Below are positions 11,504-21,682 of a stretch of 64,000 nucleotides of DNA, in pieces. The DNA lies in NCBI GenBank assembly GCA_047495785.1, contig JBLDXI010000001.1:3224001-3288000 (forward strand). Reading direction: 5' to 3'. The position numbers and the translations under genes are program-made. Numbering within the stretch: position 1 is the stretch's first letter; each line of letters starts with the position of its first letter. The notes under the pieces are model-generated. The model saw only the letters and a program-made list of their open reading frames with translations. It did no database searches and was not told where the DNA came from. This stretch comes from Lepidodermella squamata. Its lineage: Eukaryota > Gastrotricha.

Positions 11504-12175
11504 CTGACGGGTCGAACAGCTATATAATTATAATTTCTAAATAACATACAAAAGCAACAGCCCATGTCATAACTCGTTTAGGAAAATTTTATCGCTGAAT
11601 TCGAATTGAAAGCTTGAAGAGATCCTACTGGGGGCAGTCTGTGAGCAAGACAAGAGCCGACAGGTTCGGCCAAACTCTAGTCTAAGCTCAAAATCAAAAT
11701 TGGTACTTACAAGTAACGCTTGTGTATGTATATAAATCGAAAAAACTTCTCACGCTGGACCTTCTTCGAATGATTCCATAAGTTGGTAAGTTTGCGCGCT
11801 TTGTATTTAAAAATAAGTAACCTACGATCAAAATTCCAAACATCATTGAAACTGAAGTAAAAACACCTGCAACAATTCTTTCATTAGTTGCGTAGAAAAA
11901 ACTAAGATGAAATTCTTCGAGCTGAGCGACAACATACCAAAAATGAAAAACAGGCGAAGAAACGCGAAAGTATTCTTTTTTAAGCGCAAAAGCATGAAAG
12001 CTTTGAGACCAAAACTTGTTGAAGATGAGACATTCAAAGACGAATTCCGATTATCCATTTGAAACAGTTTAGAAATAACAACAATGAAGAATGGCAGTTG
12101 AATTATCAGAGCTAAAAAACGTGTTGGGCAAAGTGTTGTGCCCGAAACCACTTCAAAATAACGTTCGGTGACATT
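11504..12175. other. Intergenic, upstream of family A copy 2
   Basis: Contains the presumed promoter for the minus-strand family A gene and the 3' flank of family B copy 2. A 51-residue basic plus-strand frame starts at 11906 but shows no family resemblance. No repeat or RNA gene recognised. Confidence 0.4.
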
Positions 12176-13627
12176 TTACACCAAGTTTTCTCGATTCAAA
12201 TCACGTGTAGACCAATTTTTCAGTACAAATGCAGTTGGAACTTCAAATTCTTTGAATAAAAGATAGTCTTCAAGTATTTTTGGCATCTGCAGAGAGGTAA
12301 TAGCGGTTGCTCGATCTACAACTCCGCAGGGCAGATTCTTCAGAATAGCTTGGCGCGAAATGGCCTGCAGGCAACGGGGAAAAGCCTTCATGGCAGAATT
12401 CAGCAGGTATGTGTAGTCTTCGCTTCGACGGCGGTTGCGCTGATCAAACTTTTCAATAACTTCCGTTACTGCTTTCAAATCGCAAGAAGATGTTTTAAGA
12501 AATTCCAGCAGCGCGCAAAAAATTGCTCCCTCACGACCCCATATATTTGTACTGTACAATCTGAGATTGTTGAAAGATAATCCGGATACAAAAGAAAGCT
12601 TGCAGTAATATTTAATCATTTTATAAAAAGATTCATATCGCACTCCAGCCCGGATCAAAGGCAGAAGTAAATTGGTGAAAATTGTCGCAGCAATTTTCTT
12701 AGAGAAACCTGTCTCACGCGTTTTCGAAAAGGTTTTGTTGAAAAGTTTACAAACAAAAGATTCATCAATAGTTACGGAGTGGAATCGAAACTTTTCAATC
12801 AACTTCGCCGTCATCAATGGATTGAAGACAGATAGGCCAGTTAACATAGGAATGCAACTGCCTTCGTCCTTCAGATATGGTATCATCACTTCAAGAAATC
12901 GGTTGTAGAAATCGATTTGCTCATTACTGGCCAATCGCTGGTGTTGAACGCAGTCGGCCAACAGCTCACAATACTTCGATAAAACTTTATATTTCATCGC
13001 AGGATGACGCTCGTCCTGAGTTCCTTCGACGACCGTGTCGATTAAACCTCGGTCAACATCAGCGCCATTTTGTACAAGAATTTCGAAACCTTTCAACCAC
13101 TGTTTGTAATATGCATGGAAAAGAAAGGACTGTAAAACACAGATTGGAGCTGTTTCTCGAACAACTTTGAGAGCGTTAAACAATGTTTCGCAATCTCGAA
13201 CTCGAACGGCAAAATTCATCTGAACATAGGCTTCAGCACTAAAGTCTTTTGTCACGGCTAATTTTCGCGACTCTTTGGCAATTTCGGAAACGACTTCCAA
13301 TTTATGTACTTCTGAATCGAAAGGCAGTAGAACAACTTTTTGTTCTCCGTTGATTGTAAGATTTCTGTCCAGAAATGTTATACACCCTTCGTTATTACTC
13401 GGATACTCTTTGACAATGCGTCCATTCATGCGCGTTATCACTGGCATAGAGACAGACTCAGCGACTCGAAGCAAATCGTCCAAGAATTTACGTGATGAAA
13501 TGATGCAATTATCCGAACCACCGCAAACAAAATTGGAGCTATGAGTCTTTATTTCGTCATTAGTACCAATAATCGCATTTCTTGCATCTTGCATTTCTTC
13601 GACATTCCCCTCTGGATCATTAGACAT
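12176..13627 (-). CDS. Family B copy 2: intact intronless SOCS-box protein
   Basis: Single exon, 483 residues, starting MSNDPEGNVEEM. The N-terminal part carries the family signature FVCGGSDNC and a CVLQSFL segment leading to an ankyrin-like GFEILVQNGADVD at about residue 200. The middle (GLSVFNPLMTAKL, KKIAATIFTNLLLPLIRAGV) is helical and shared with copies 3 and 4. The C-terminal SOCS-box-like motif is CLQAISRQAILKNLPCG followed by LQMPKILEDYLLFKEFE. Copies 1 and 4 are split by an intron within or next to the NGA unit; here the frame is continuous. It lies 213 bp from copy 3, its closest relative, so the pair is a tandem duplication. Predicted Cullin5/Elongin BC receptor; substrate unknown. 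Confidence 0.8.
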   Translation of the reverse strand: MSNDPEGNVEEMQDARNAIIGTNDEIKTHSSNFVCGGSDNCIISSRKFLDDLLRVAESVSMPVITRMNGRIVKEYPSNNEGCITFLDRNLTINGEQKVVLLPFDSEVHKLEVVSEIAKESRKLAVTKDFSAEAYVQMNFAVRVRDCETLFNALKVVRETAPICVLQSFLFHAYYKQWLKGFEILVQNGADVDRGLIDTVVEGTQDERHPAMKYKVLSKYCELLADCVQHQRLASNEQIDFYNRFLEVMIPYLKDEGSCIPMLTGLSVFNPLMTAKLIEKFRFHSVTIDESFVCKLFNKTFSKTRETGFSKKIAATIFTNLLLPLIRAGVRYESFYKMIKYYCKLSFVSGLSFNNLRLYSTNIWGREGAIFCALLEFLKTSSCDLKAVTEVIEKFDQRNRRRSEDYTYLLNSAMKAFPRCLQAISRQAILKNLPCGVVDRATAITSLQMPKILEDYLLFKEFEVPTAFVLKNWSTRDLNRENLV

Positions 13628-13840
13628 GTCGGAGGTATCGCCAAATGAACTATAGTAATAATCTATCTATAAATTGCAAAATAAAAACGATGTTCAAAAC
13701 CTTTCAAAAACATTTCTGAGCTGAGCAAAAATATTGGCGAATTATTGAAAAACAGGCTTAGATTCGACGAGAAAGCTGAAAAAATCCAATGCTCTAATAA
13801 AGAAACTGGTTTTGAAGAGTTTTGCTGGATTTCAGGCCAC

Positions 13841-15280
13841 TCATTTTCCAACTACTAAAGCAGCGGGCACTTCGAGTTCTTTGAATAAGAGATAGTCTTC
13901 AAGAATTTTAGGCAGTTGTAGCGAGACAATAGCATTTGATCGGTCTGCAACTCCATAAAGCAAATTTTTTAAAATAGCTTGCCTCGCCATGGCCAGCAGA
14001 GGACGAGGAAATGCCTTTGCTGCGTAATGCAGCAAATAAGCATAGTCTTTGTAGCGATTGCGGTTATATGGAGTGGCCCCACAGCCGAAATTTTCATGTA
14101 ACTCTTTGAAATTACACGAAGAATTGCTGCAGCACTCGAGCAAAAATTGAAAAATAGCATCCTCACGGCCCCAAATTCTGATACTGAAATATCCAAGGCG
14201 GTTGAAAAATAGTCCGGATCCAGGCCAATCCTTGCGGAATAACCGGGTCTTCCAGTGAAACGAACCGTGTCGCAATCCAGCACGTATCAATGGCAGTAGT
14301 AAATTTGCAAAAATAGTAGCAGCGATTCGTCTAGAAAAACCAGTGTGAGATACAACCGAAATAGTATCATTGAAAATTCCCATCAAAGCACAATGTAAAC
14401 TGAAAGATGCATCGAAAGATCCGCATTGCGCTCGCAAATTTCCTAGCAACTTCGCTGTCATCGCTGGATTAAAGACTGACAACCCTCTTAGAATACCGAT
14501 ACAATCGCATGTGTCCTTAATAAACGGCTCCATAACTCCGACGAATTTGTTGTGAAAATCGATGTCCTCGTTATCGCTAGGCCATTCCTGGCTTTGCAAG
14601 CACGTATTCAGCAGATCGCAGTACCAATGCAGCAAGAAGTATTTAGCCGCTAAGTGACGCGGCTCGACGTTTCCTTCCGAGAGGCAATCCTCTTCCACCA
14701 GGCTTCAATCAACATCGGCCCCATTTTTGATAAGAACCTCGAAACCTTCAAACCATTTTTTAACAGTAGAAGTGTATAGAAATGACTGTAAAACGCAGAT
14801 TGGAGTTGTTTCTCGTACGATTTCAAGGGTTTTCAATAATGTCTCGTGATCTCGAATCCGAACAGAAAAATACATCTGAACATATGCTTCAGCGCTGAAA
14901 TCTTTGGTTATAACCAATTTTTTCGACTCTTTGGCAATTTCCGAGATGACCTTCGCTTTTTGCTCTTTGGAATCGCAAGGTGATAGAAAAATTTCACGCT
15001 CTCCATAGTTCGTAAGATTCTTGTCCAAAAATGCGACAACCTTCTTGCAATTACTGGGGTACTCCTTTGAAACGCAGCCATTTACGAGATTCATACGCGC
15101 TATCACTGGCTTGGAGACCGACTCGGCTACTTGGAGCAAATCATCCAAGAATTTGGGTGATGAAATGGCGCAGTTTTCCATGCCGCCACAGACAAATTTA
15201 TACCCATGGATACCTTCGTCGTATTCGCTCGCATCTACTTCCCCTTCTTCGCATTCGTATTCTTCGCCATCGTCAGACAT
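13841..15280 (-). pseudogene. Family B copy 3: SOCS-box gene with one internal TGA
   Basis: The frame is continuous from the ATG at 15280 to the stop at 13841 (480 codons) except for a TGA at 14707-14705. Copy 2 reads NGADVD then CGA (Arg) at this position; here it is NGADVD then TGA, which fits a C-to-T change. Everything downstream is conserved in frame, including GLSVFNPAMTAKL, RIAATIFANLLLPLIRAGL and the SOCS-like AMARQAILKN and LPKILEDYLLFKELE. The N-terminal 191 residues alone would lack the SOCS box. Options are a young pseudogene, stop readthrough, a sequencing error, or a functional truncated receptor. A strongly acidic start (EEYECEEGEVDASEYDEG) is particular to this copy. Confidence 0.75.
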
Positions 15281-15534
15281 GGCAGGATACAGGATGCTTT
15301 TAAACCGAAATAAATAATTTGTATTCTTCTATATAGGAAGTTGATATTACGTAGCAAGTTTTCAAAGAGAAAAGTAGAATAATAGAATGATGAAACCACA
15401 AACAGTCAAAGAACGTAAATTACCTTAAAAAGTCGAATCAGACAAATCGATAAGGATTCCAAACGACTACAAACTGGATAGTTTCGCGATTTTCACCCAA
15501 CAATTACAACAGAACTAGAATTAAAATGTCTTTA

Positions 15535-18500
15535 TTAAAGCTCAACGTTAAAGGCAGTGAATTCTGAAAAGTTCAAATAGGCTTCAATACATTGTGGTAG
15601 GCAAAGAGCCGAAATAGCTTCATTTCTCTGCTTCAAGCCACAAGGCAGCTTTTTCAGCACAGCCCTTCTAGACAAGGCCTGTAACTTTCCCGGCAGCTGC
15701 AAAGATTCATATAGCACAGTGTTACGATTCAGCTTCACTTTAACCACTCTATCGCTCCGGCATTCGTACAATAATTCGCAAAACAAGTCTAGATAATTCG
15801 ATCTACTACGCCATAGCAAACCAGTTATTAGCTGCAAATCAGCCAATCGCCAAAATGGCTCGGTAACTTTCAGCCGAGCGCCAGACCTCAGAAGTGGTAC
15901 GATTGTGCTTGATATAATTCGTGCCACCAATTTAACAGGCATATTGCGCATCAGCGACAAAGCACCACCCAAACTCTCGAAGACATATTTCAGCGGCGAC
16001 TGCTGCGACAAGATTCGAGACCGGAAAAGCGGACTGACTTCTTCGATGATGCGTTCGACGGCTTTCGGGTGTAACGCTGCAGCTGGGTAGATTTCTTGAA
16101 GGCAGTTGTGGCCCAGTGAAAAAGTCCAGTTGTTAACATGGCTGAGCAGAAGGTCCAGTAGAGAATTCACGAGCCGAATCTCGTCCATTATGTCATTGGG
16201 CAGGGAATCAAGATCAGATTCAAGAACCGCGTCGAATATATCATCGTAGAGCCGCATGCAATCGAAAATTGGAGCGTCGTTATCATCTAAGGAAAAGGTT
16301 TTCAATTAATTGTCGAAATTTTGCAGAAGTGCGATAAATTAATTAATTCGCTGTCCCTACCGTAATTTTGAAAGCAAACTTAAATTTATTCCCCAGACTG
16401 GGCCAGGCACTAATGCCAAGTAGCGCGTTGTTATTATCGGTCTGATCGCCACCACATTTGAAAAGATCGCGAGTCTAACTTTATGCACCTTGGCTGGTCA
16501 TTCATTTCGTCGAAGCCACTAAGAAGGACATCGAATTTAAGGGGTAAGTTCCCACTCAGTATAGACCATATTACGCTTTTTGCTTATTCATCAGGTCCTA
16601 CGAGAGGCGATCTACTTCCAGTTTGATGGTTCTATCTTATCATACTGACAGGTAGAGTCCAGGACGAGCTCTCTGCCGGGTTCGCATCTCGGCGGCCGGA
16701 TAGTCCCTTAACATGCCGCAATTTTTAGTCGGGAACAAAATCTGTCTGAGTTCTGTTCCTTCCATTTGGAAGAAAGCAATTGTTGTTCCGATTTATAAGA
16801 GATCGGGTGATACATCGAATGCACTGAACTACCGCCCTATTATTCAGGCGAACCGAAGACCATGGCAACGCCGATGCTTTGAGTCGTTTACCGGTCGGTG
16901 AAGATCCCAAATTCGATGGGGAGGAAAGTGCAGATGATGTTGATATGGTTCTGACAATCAAAACAATCGGGTACCAATCAACGAATGAAGCAAACGCTAT
17001 GACTCGAGAGTCGGTTCGTGACCCAATCGTGTCCAAAGCCGCGATGTTTATTCGAAATGGTTGGCCTAATCAACTGGATGAACAAGAGCTGCGAGATCTT
17101 AAAAAACTCTCACCGTATTTGTCAGTTAACGGACCTTGTGTATTTTATGGAAACAGGTTGCTTATTCCCAAGAATTTGCGTGAAGATGTTCTGAAAGTCG
17201 TTCACCTGGGACATTTCGGTATCCAGCGAATGAAGCAACTGGCTCGAACGGCGGTCTACTGGCCGGGTATCGATGATGCGATAAATAACCTGGCTAAAAC
17301 CTGTTCAAGCTGCAACGAACATCAAAACAACCCGATCAAAGCACCTGTTCACCCTTGGTCACTTCCGGAACAACCTTGGACTCGAGTTCATGTCGATCAT
17401 GCGATAAATTTCCTCGAGTCGAATTGGCTGATCTTGGTGGATTCAACATCGCGCTATCCTTGCATTCACCCCACCAAATCACTGACGGCCAAAACGACTT
17501 TGGAATTGCTCGATGAAGATTTCGCTCATTTCGGTTTTGCTCAGGTGCTGGTTACCGATAATTTTCCCATGTTTCATTCAGAAGAATTTCAACGGGGTTG
17601 TGCAGATCGGGGAATCATCCACTTGACTGGCGCACCGTATTTAGATCTGTCGAAAGCCTTCGATGTTGTTCCGATCGACTTTTTACTTGCCAAGCTGGAA
17701 GAGATCAACATCTGTGGCAGCGTGCTCGGCTGGATCAAGGATTACTTGTCTGGTAGAAAATTTCAAGTCAGCGTTAGCAACTCGAAATCAGCATTTTCCG
17801 ACGTGCCTTCTGGGGTTCCGCATGGCTCAGTGCTCGGCCCTCTGTTGTTTGTTATCTTCCTACTCCACATTAATCAGTGCATCAGTGATAGCAACGCAAC
17901 ATTTTTTGCAGATGATACCAAGCTATATAAAATTGTAAATAATTCTTCCGACTGCGACAAATTGCAGAATGATTTATCCAAACTGTGCTCTTGGTTCACA
18001 GAAAACGGCTTGCTGATAAATCCTAGAAAATGTTATGTTCTTCGACTAGGGCATCGTCGCTTTTCATATGATTACCATATCGATGGTATCAAGGTTGAAA
18101 CTGTCGATTGTGTACGAGACCTAGGTGTTCAAGTGGATAGCGAGCTATCTTTCGAGACTCATTGTTGTTTACTAAAGAAAAGGTGCAATAATTTGATTGG
18201 TTGTATTCTCAAATCTTTAAAAAGCAGGAATCTTCGTTTGAAAGCCTATAAAACCTATTATGTTTTACCACTACTCGACTATGCGTCCTTGGTTTATAAT
18301 CCTTTCCATCTCGGGATTATTGATGATCTGGAATCAATTCAGCGAAAATTTTTAATGAAATTGTCGAATTACGAATCATCTGATTATAATTTTCTACTTA
18401 AAAAATTTGATTTGTTGTCTTTGGAACAGCGCCGATTCACTAAAGATATTGTTTTCACTTACAAATTCTATCATAATCTTGTTGACGCTAAATTTTCAGA

Positions 18501-19847
18501 TTTATTTACGCCTTCTAGCAACAAATATTGAGACTTCATCGCATTCGTCAATCTGAATGCCATTTGAACTGCAGAAAATATTCTCTTGACAGACGAATTG
18601 TTAATGTTTGGAATACTTTCAACATCGAAAATGTTAATTCTAGCCTCAATTCATTTAAAAAAATTCTTATGAATATTGATATTGATAAACATCTTGTGTC
18701 GTCAGTGAGGCGCCGTAATACGTGAAAATTATCTTTCTTTTTCTTTTTTACTGTTTGCTACAATCGCAAGTGCGATAATTGCAAGTCAAATATAAATAAT
18801 AAAATAAATAATAAATAAAATTAGTCAGACTAGCATAACACAAATTCGGTAAAAACTTGGCAGTTATATTGATCGATACCGAGCAGAAAATTGATAACGA
18901 TTGAGACTTGAGTCTTGATTACAAGACGCAAATACGTTGGACTCTTATCTAGAGCTTTTCGTGGATCAATCTAGCAACAAATAAGACCCAGATTTCGAAA
19001 ATTATTTAAAATTTGATTCATGTTTTTGGATATTTGATTTTGAACAGTTTCCATCAAAAGCAACCATTTTTAGACACTAACAGAGAAAATTCGAGGAAAT
19101 ATCGCCAGCTTGCTCGCGAAAAAATCTGAGTTCCTAAAACTCAACAATACTGCCTTCATTCGAAACGTTAGCCAATGCACCGGCATAAAAAATGTACGTG
19201 TTCAATGTGAAATAAGAGCGTTTTGTTGCAATTATTTGTGTAACTCCTAATTCTACGCATAAATGTCAATAAGAAAATTAAAAATTACCGTTTCGCAAAG
19301 CCTTTATTGGCGATGCCCCGCACTGCAAAAGCGTTTCCGCGGCTTCGAAATAGCGCCGAGTGACAGCTTCTTTCAAGAAAACTTGCAAAACGCACGTTCC
19401 AATGGATTTTTCGCATTCGATGAGAATAGTTTTCAACAAATCAAACCGCCGAGATCGAAATGCAACGTAAGCATAACAAAATTCTTCGGGCGTGAATTCG
19501 TCCGCCTTATTCACAGTTTTACGCCTAGCCCGCCTTGAGTCGAGCTCTTCAAAAATCAGCTGCCGAACAGCTGGTTTCAGACTAGGGTCGCCAAATCGAA
19601 CTACAAGCCAGTTATCGCCGAATAAGGTCCCGTCAAATAGAGGAACGCCCTCGAAATCGTCATCCAACCTATCATCGTCATCTTCTGACAGCATTAGCCG
19701 GAAAGACGGGTCGCCATCTAAGCCGAGCCGGGTGCGAATGTTGGTGACCAGCGAACCAGCGACTTCAAGAGCTTGGCAGAAAAAGTCTTCTGAGCAAACG
19801 GAACAATCTTCTTCGCATATAAATCCAGAGTGATCAACGTCGTTCAT
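15535..19847 (-). CDS. Family B copy 4: SOCS-box protein with a 3-kb transposon-filled intron
   Basis: Two exons, 19847-19289 and 16286-15535, join in phase 1 for 436 residues. Exon 1 has the family features SEDFFCQALEVAGSL, a TPEEF segment, GTCVLQVFL and an ankyrin-like ETLLQCGASPI, ending ALRN-G|. Exon 2 opens at TTAG|ATGATAACGACG and carries VARIISSTIVPLLRSGARL and the SOCS-like LQALSRRAVLKKLPCG and LCLPQCIEAYLNFSEF. The phase and relative position match the intron of copy 1. The intron (16287-19288) contains a plus-strand retroelement composite. Alternatively the halves are remains of two genes, but matching phase and complementary content favour one gene. Confidence 0.72.
16713..18822 (+). 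mobile_element. LINE retrotransposon interrupted by a gypsy integrase fragment
   Basis: 16713-16850 encodes the start of a non-LTR reverse transcriptase (IWKKAIVVPIYKRSG, NYRPI). From about 16851 the sequence switches to gypsy-type coding: HGNADALSRLP, a His/Cys integrase finger (HLGHFG...CSSC) and an integrase core (VHVDHAINF, LVTDNFPMF). At about 17641 it returns to the LINE with LDLSKAFDVVP, GVPHGSVLGPLLF and FADDTK. The switch is in frame, leaving a 550-codon open reading frame at 16879-18531. A frameshift near 18525 leads to the LINE C-terminus (NVWNTFNI), then a TAAATAA-rich tail at 18788-18822. The catalytic third acid of integrase is absent and the LINE lacks an endonuclease, so neither can move alone. 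Confidence 0.8.
18823..19288. other. Remaining intron sequence of family B copy 4
   Basis: AT-rich sequence between the LINE tail and the splice donor of exon 1. No protein frame, repeat or RNA gene recognised. Confidence 0.4.
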
Positions 19848-19899
19848 TAAAAAATAGCTAAATCAAGAAATTATGCAACGTAAAAATCGTTTATTAATC

Positions 19900-20666
19900 T
19901 CAAATAAATTGAAAAATTTGCGTATGATCAAAAATGCGAAAGTCATGCTCGAATTCGAGATTGTTCATATTCAAAAATTGCGACAAGTTACTCGGTAACA
20001 AAAGGTCCCGAATCACCATTTGGCGCTCTTTCAAGCCTTTAGGTAATTTGTTTAAAATTGCCCCTCTAGCTCATTCTTGAAGAGAAAGTGGCCAGGTAGC
20101 TTTGAACAAGTCTTTGCAGTCAACTGTGATAACCAGGTTTTTCACGGATTCTGGAGCTTTGCAGGCTTCAATGAGTTTTGAAACGCCAAAACCGTTAAAC
20201 ATTGAGAGTGCATGAGATAAATAACGCAAATGAACTGAATTTATATCATCACTTTCGGCGAGAGATAAGACGAAAACAGGGCACAAACATCGGAATGTTT
20301 TTCTTCGGCCTCCAGAATGTAACCAGCCCTGGCCATGGGTAAATAGCAATATTTTATAATGGCTGGTGTCATAAATTGACGTAAATGTTGACTGCCTGGC
20401 TGCAAATCGAAGTTGGTTATTTTTTTAAATTTTGCTTTTTCAGCACGAAATTCGACATATTACGCAGAATCATAGTCCGGAATGTGAGGGGCGAACTTTA
20501 GTTGCCATTGAAGAAAGGCGCTGCAATCAAACAGTTCGACGGTTTTCGGGAATTGTTCAACGAATAAGTCGATGACACGGTTGCGATTCTGTGAGTGAGT
20601 AATCGAAATATTATCGGGTTCCAGCTCGGGGTCGCATTGCTCCAAATAGCCTGCCAGCAATCAGCT
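19900..20666 (-). pseudogene. Family B copy 5: decayed SOCS-box gene
   Basis: Corresponds to a second exon of family B. It opens after CTGCAG at 20666. The frame through LFDCSAFLQWQLKFAP hits a TAA at 20462-20460, then continues in the same frame with LRQFMTPAIIKYCYLPMARAG, equivalent to the LLRSGA segment of copy 4. A frame change follows, then SHALSMFNGFGVSKLIEAC. The SOCS-box-like end reads LSLQE, then a TGA at 20073-20071, then ARGAILNKLPKGLKERQ and LLLPSNLSQFLN. The TGA falls on the hydrophobic residue of the BC box (LQALSR in copy 4). At least three lesions and no matching first exon nearby make it a pseudogene. Confidence 0.75.
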
Positions 20667-21682
20667 CTGCAGAAAACATTGGGATAAATATATCAAGTTT
20701 CTCAATTTTCATCCGACAAGTCGAATTTTTCTTGTGGCTAACATAGCTATCTCTCCTCAAAAATTAAAACCCCAGTAATATGGTATATAATGAAATCAGT
20801 TTTAGGACTCTTACGTGAGTACCTTGAAAATGATGATGAGAAATATTACCATTTAATGGGGCTCACTTTGCTGCTGTAATAAAAATTTCGAAATTCCGCA
20901 CCGATTTGAATATTTCTGCTAATCGCGTAAAACGATATTAGTCGAAGAATAAATCATTGTAGGGAAAATTCGATCAAATTCTGTTAGAAAAGGTTAGAGA
21001 GATGAAAGCTGAGCGCGATAAAATTATAAAACAAGTTCACTCCCAATGAAAGGAATACCAGGAGAGCCTGAGTGCGAAGGTTATTTCATGCAATAAAACT
21101 GACAAAACTTGAAGAGGATGCACTCGAGATTTTCCTCTCGTATTTTTTTTAATCTCGAATTCAATAAATGTTCATACATTTCATATATTTTCCAATAACA
21201 TATATTCATGAACATTTAGGATTTTCCAGGATATCGGACTCAAATAGGCAGCATTCTCATAGATTTAGATTTAAATATCATATTGAGTGCCCTTAATATC
21301 ACTCTCTCAACACCAAGCCTTTCGCTGGGGGTGTTATCGTGACAATGTCTTGTAATTCCTTACTTATAGCCCAGAGCCTTTAACGAGCGTGTTTTTGTTT
21401 TCGCGCTTGCGGCACAAAACGCGCGCGTCATACCCATGTCCAACGGTATTTGGTGTTTGCATATACACATAAGAGATTAGTAAAATAAATAAAACCCGAA
21501 AAATTATTCGCACATACAAAGGCAGCGCGTATATGGCGTTTGTTACAGCCGCAGCCTATTAGGAAGTGCCATTAGCTAAATTTCACGTGGTGTGCTAGAA
21601 AATGAGGCTGCATTGTTGTTCCGGTGTTGTAAGTAACGCGGCAGATGAGAACGCATTACGAGTCTAACCAATAAGTGAGCAA
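20667..21682. other. Intergenic between the E3 array and the protease-homologue gene
   Basis: No coding sequence recognised. The last 300 bases have alternating GCGC-rich patches (around 21400-21430) and would contain the promoter of the plus-strand gene starting at 21683. No TATA box or motif can be assigned with confidence. Confidence 0.4.

Noticed and set aside
11906-12061. 51-residue plus-strand open frame between family A copy 2 and family B copy 2
   Set aside because: Basic and low-complexity, no family resemblance, no splice or repeat support.
14705-14707. TGA codon as selenocysteine
   Set aside because: The paralogue has Arg (CGA) here, the position is not a redox Cys, and no selenocysteine insertion hairpin was recognised. 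Readthrough or pseudogenisation is simpler.
16676-16692. T-arm-like sequence CCGGGTTCGCATCTCGG suggesting a tRNA gene
   Set aside because: No matching anticodon or acceptor arms fold around it, and it sits just ahead of LINE coding sequence.
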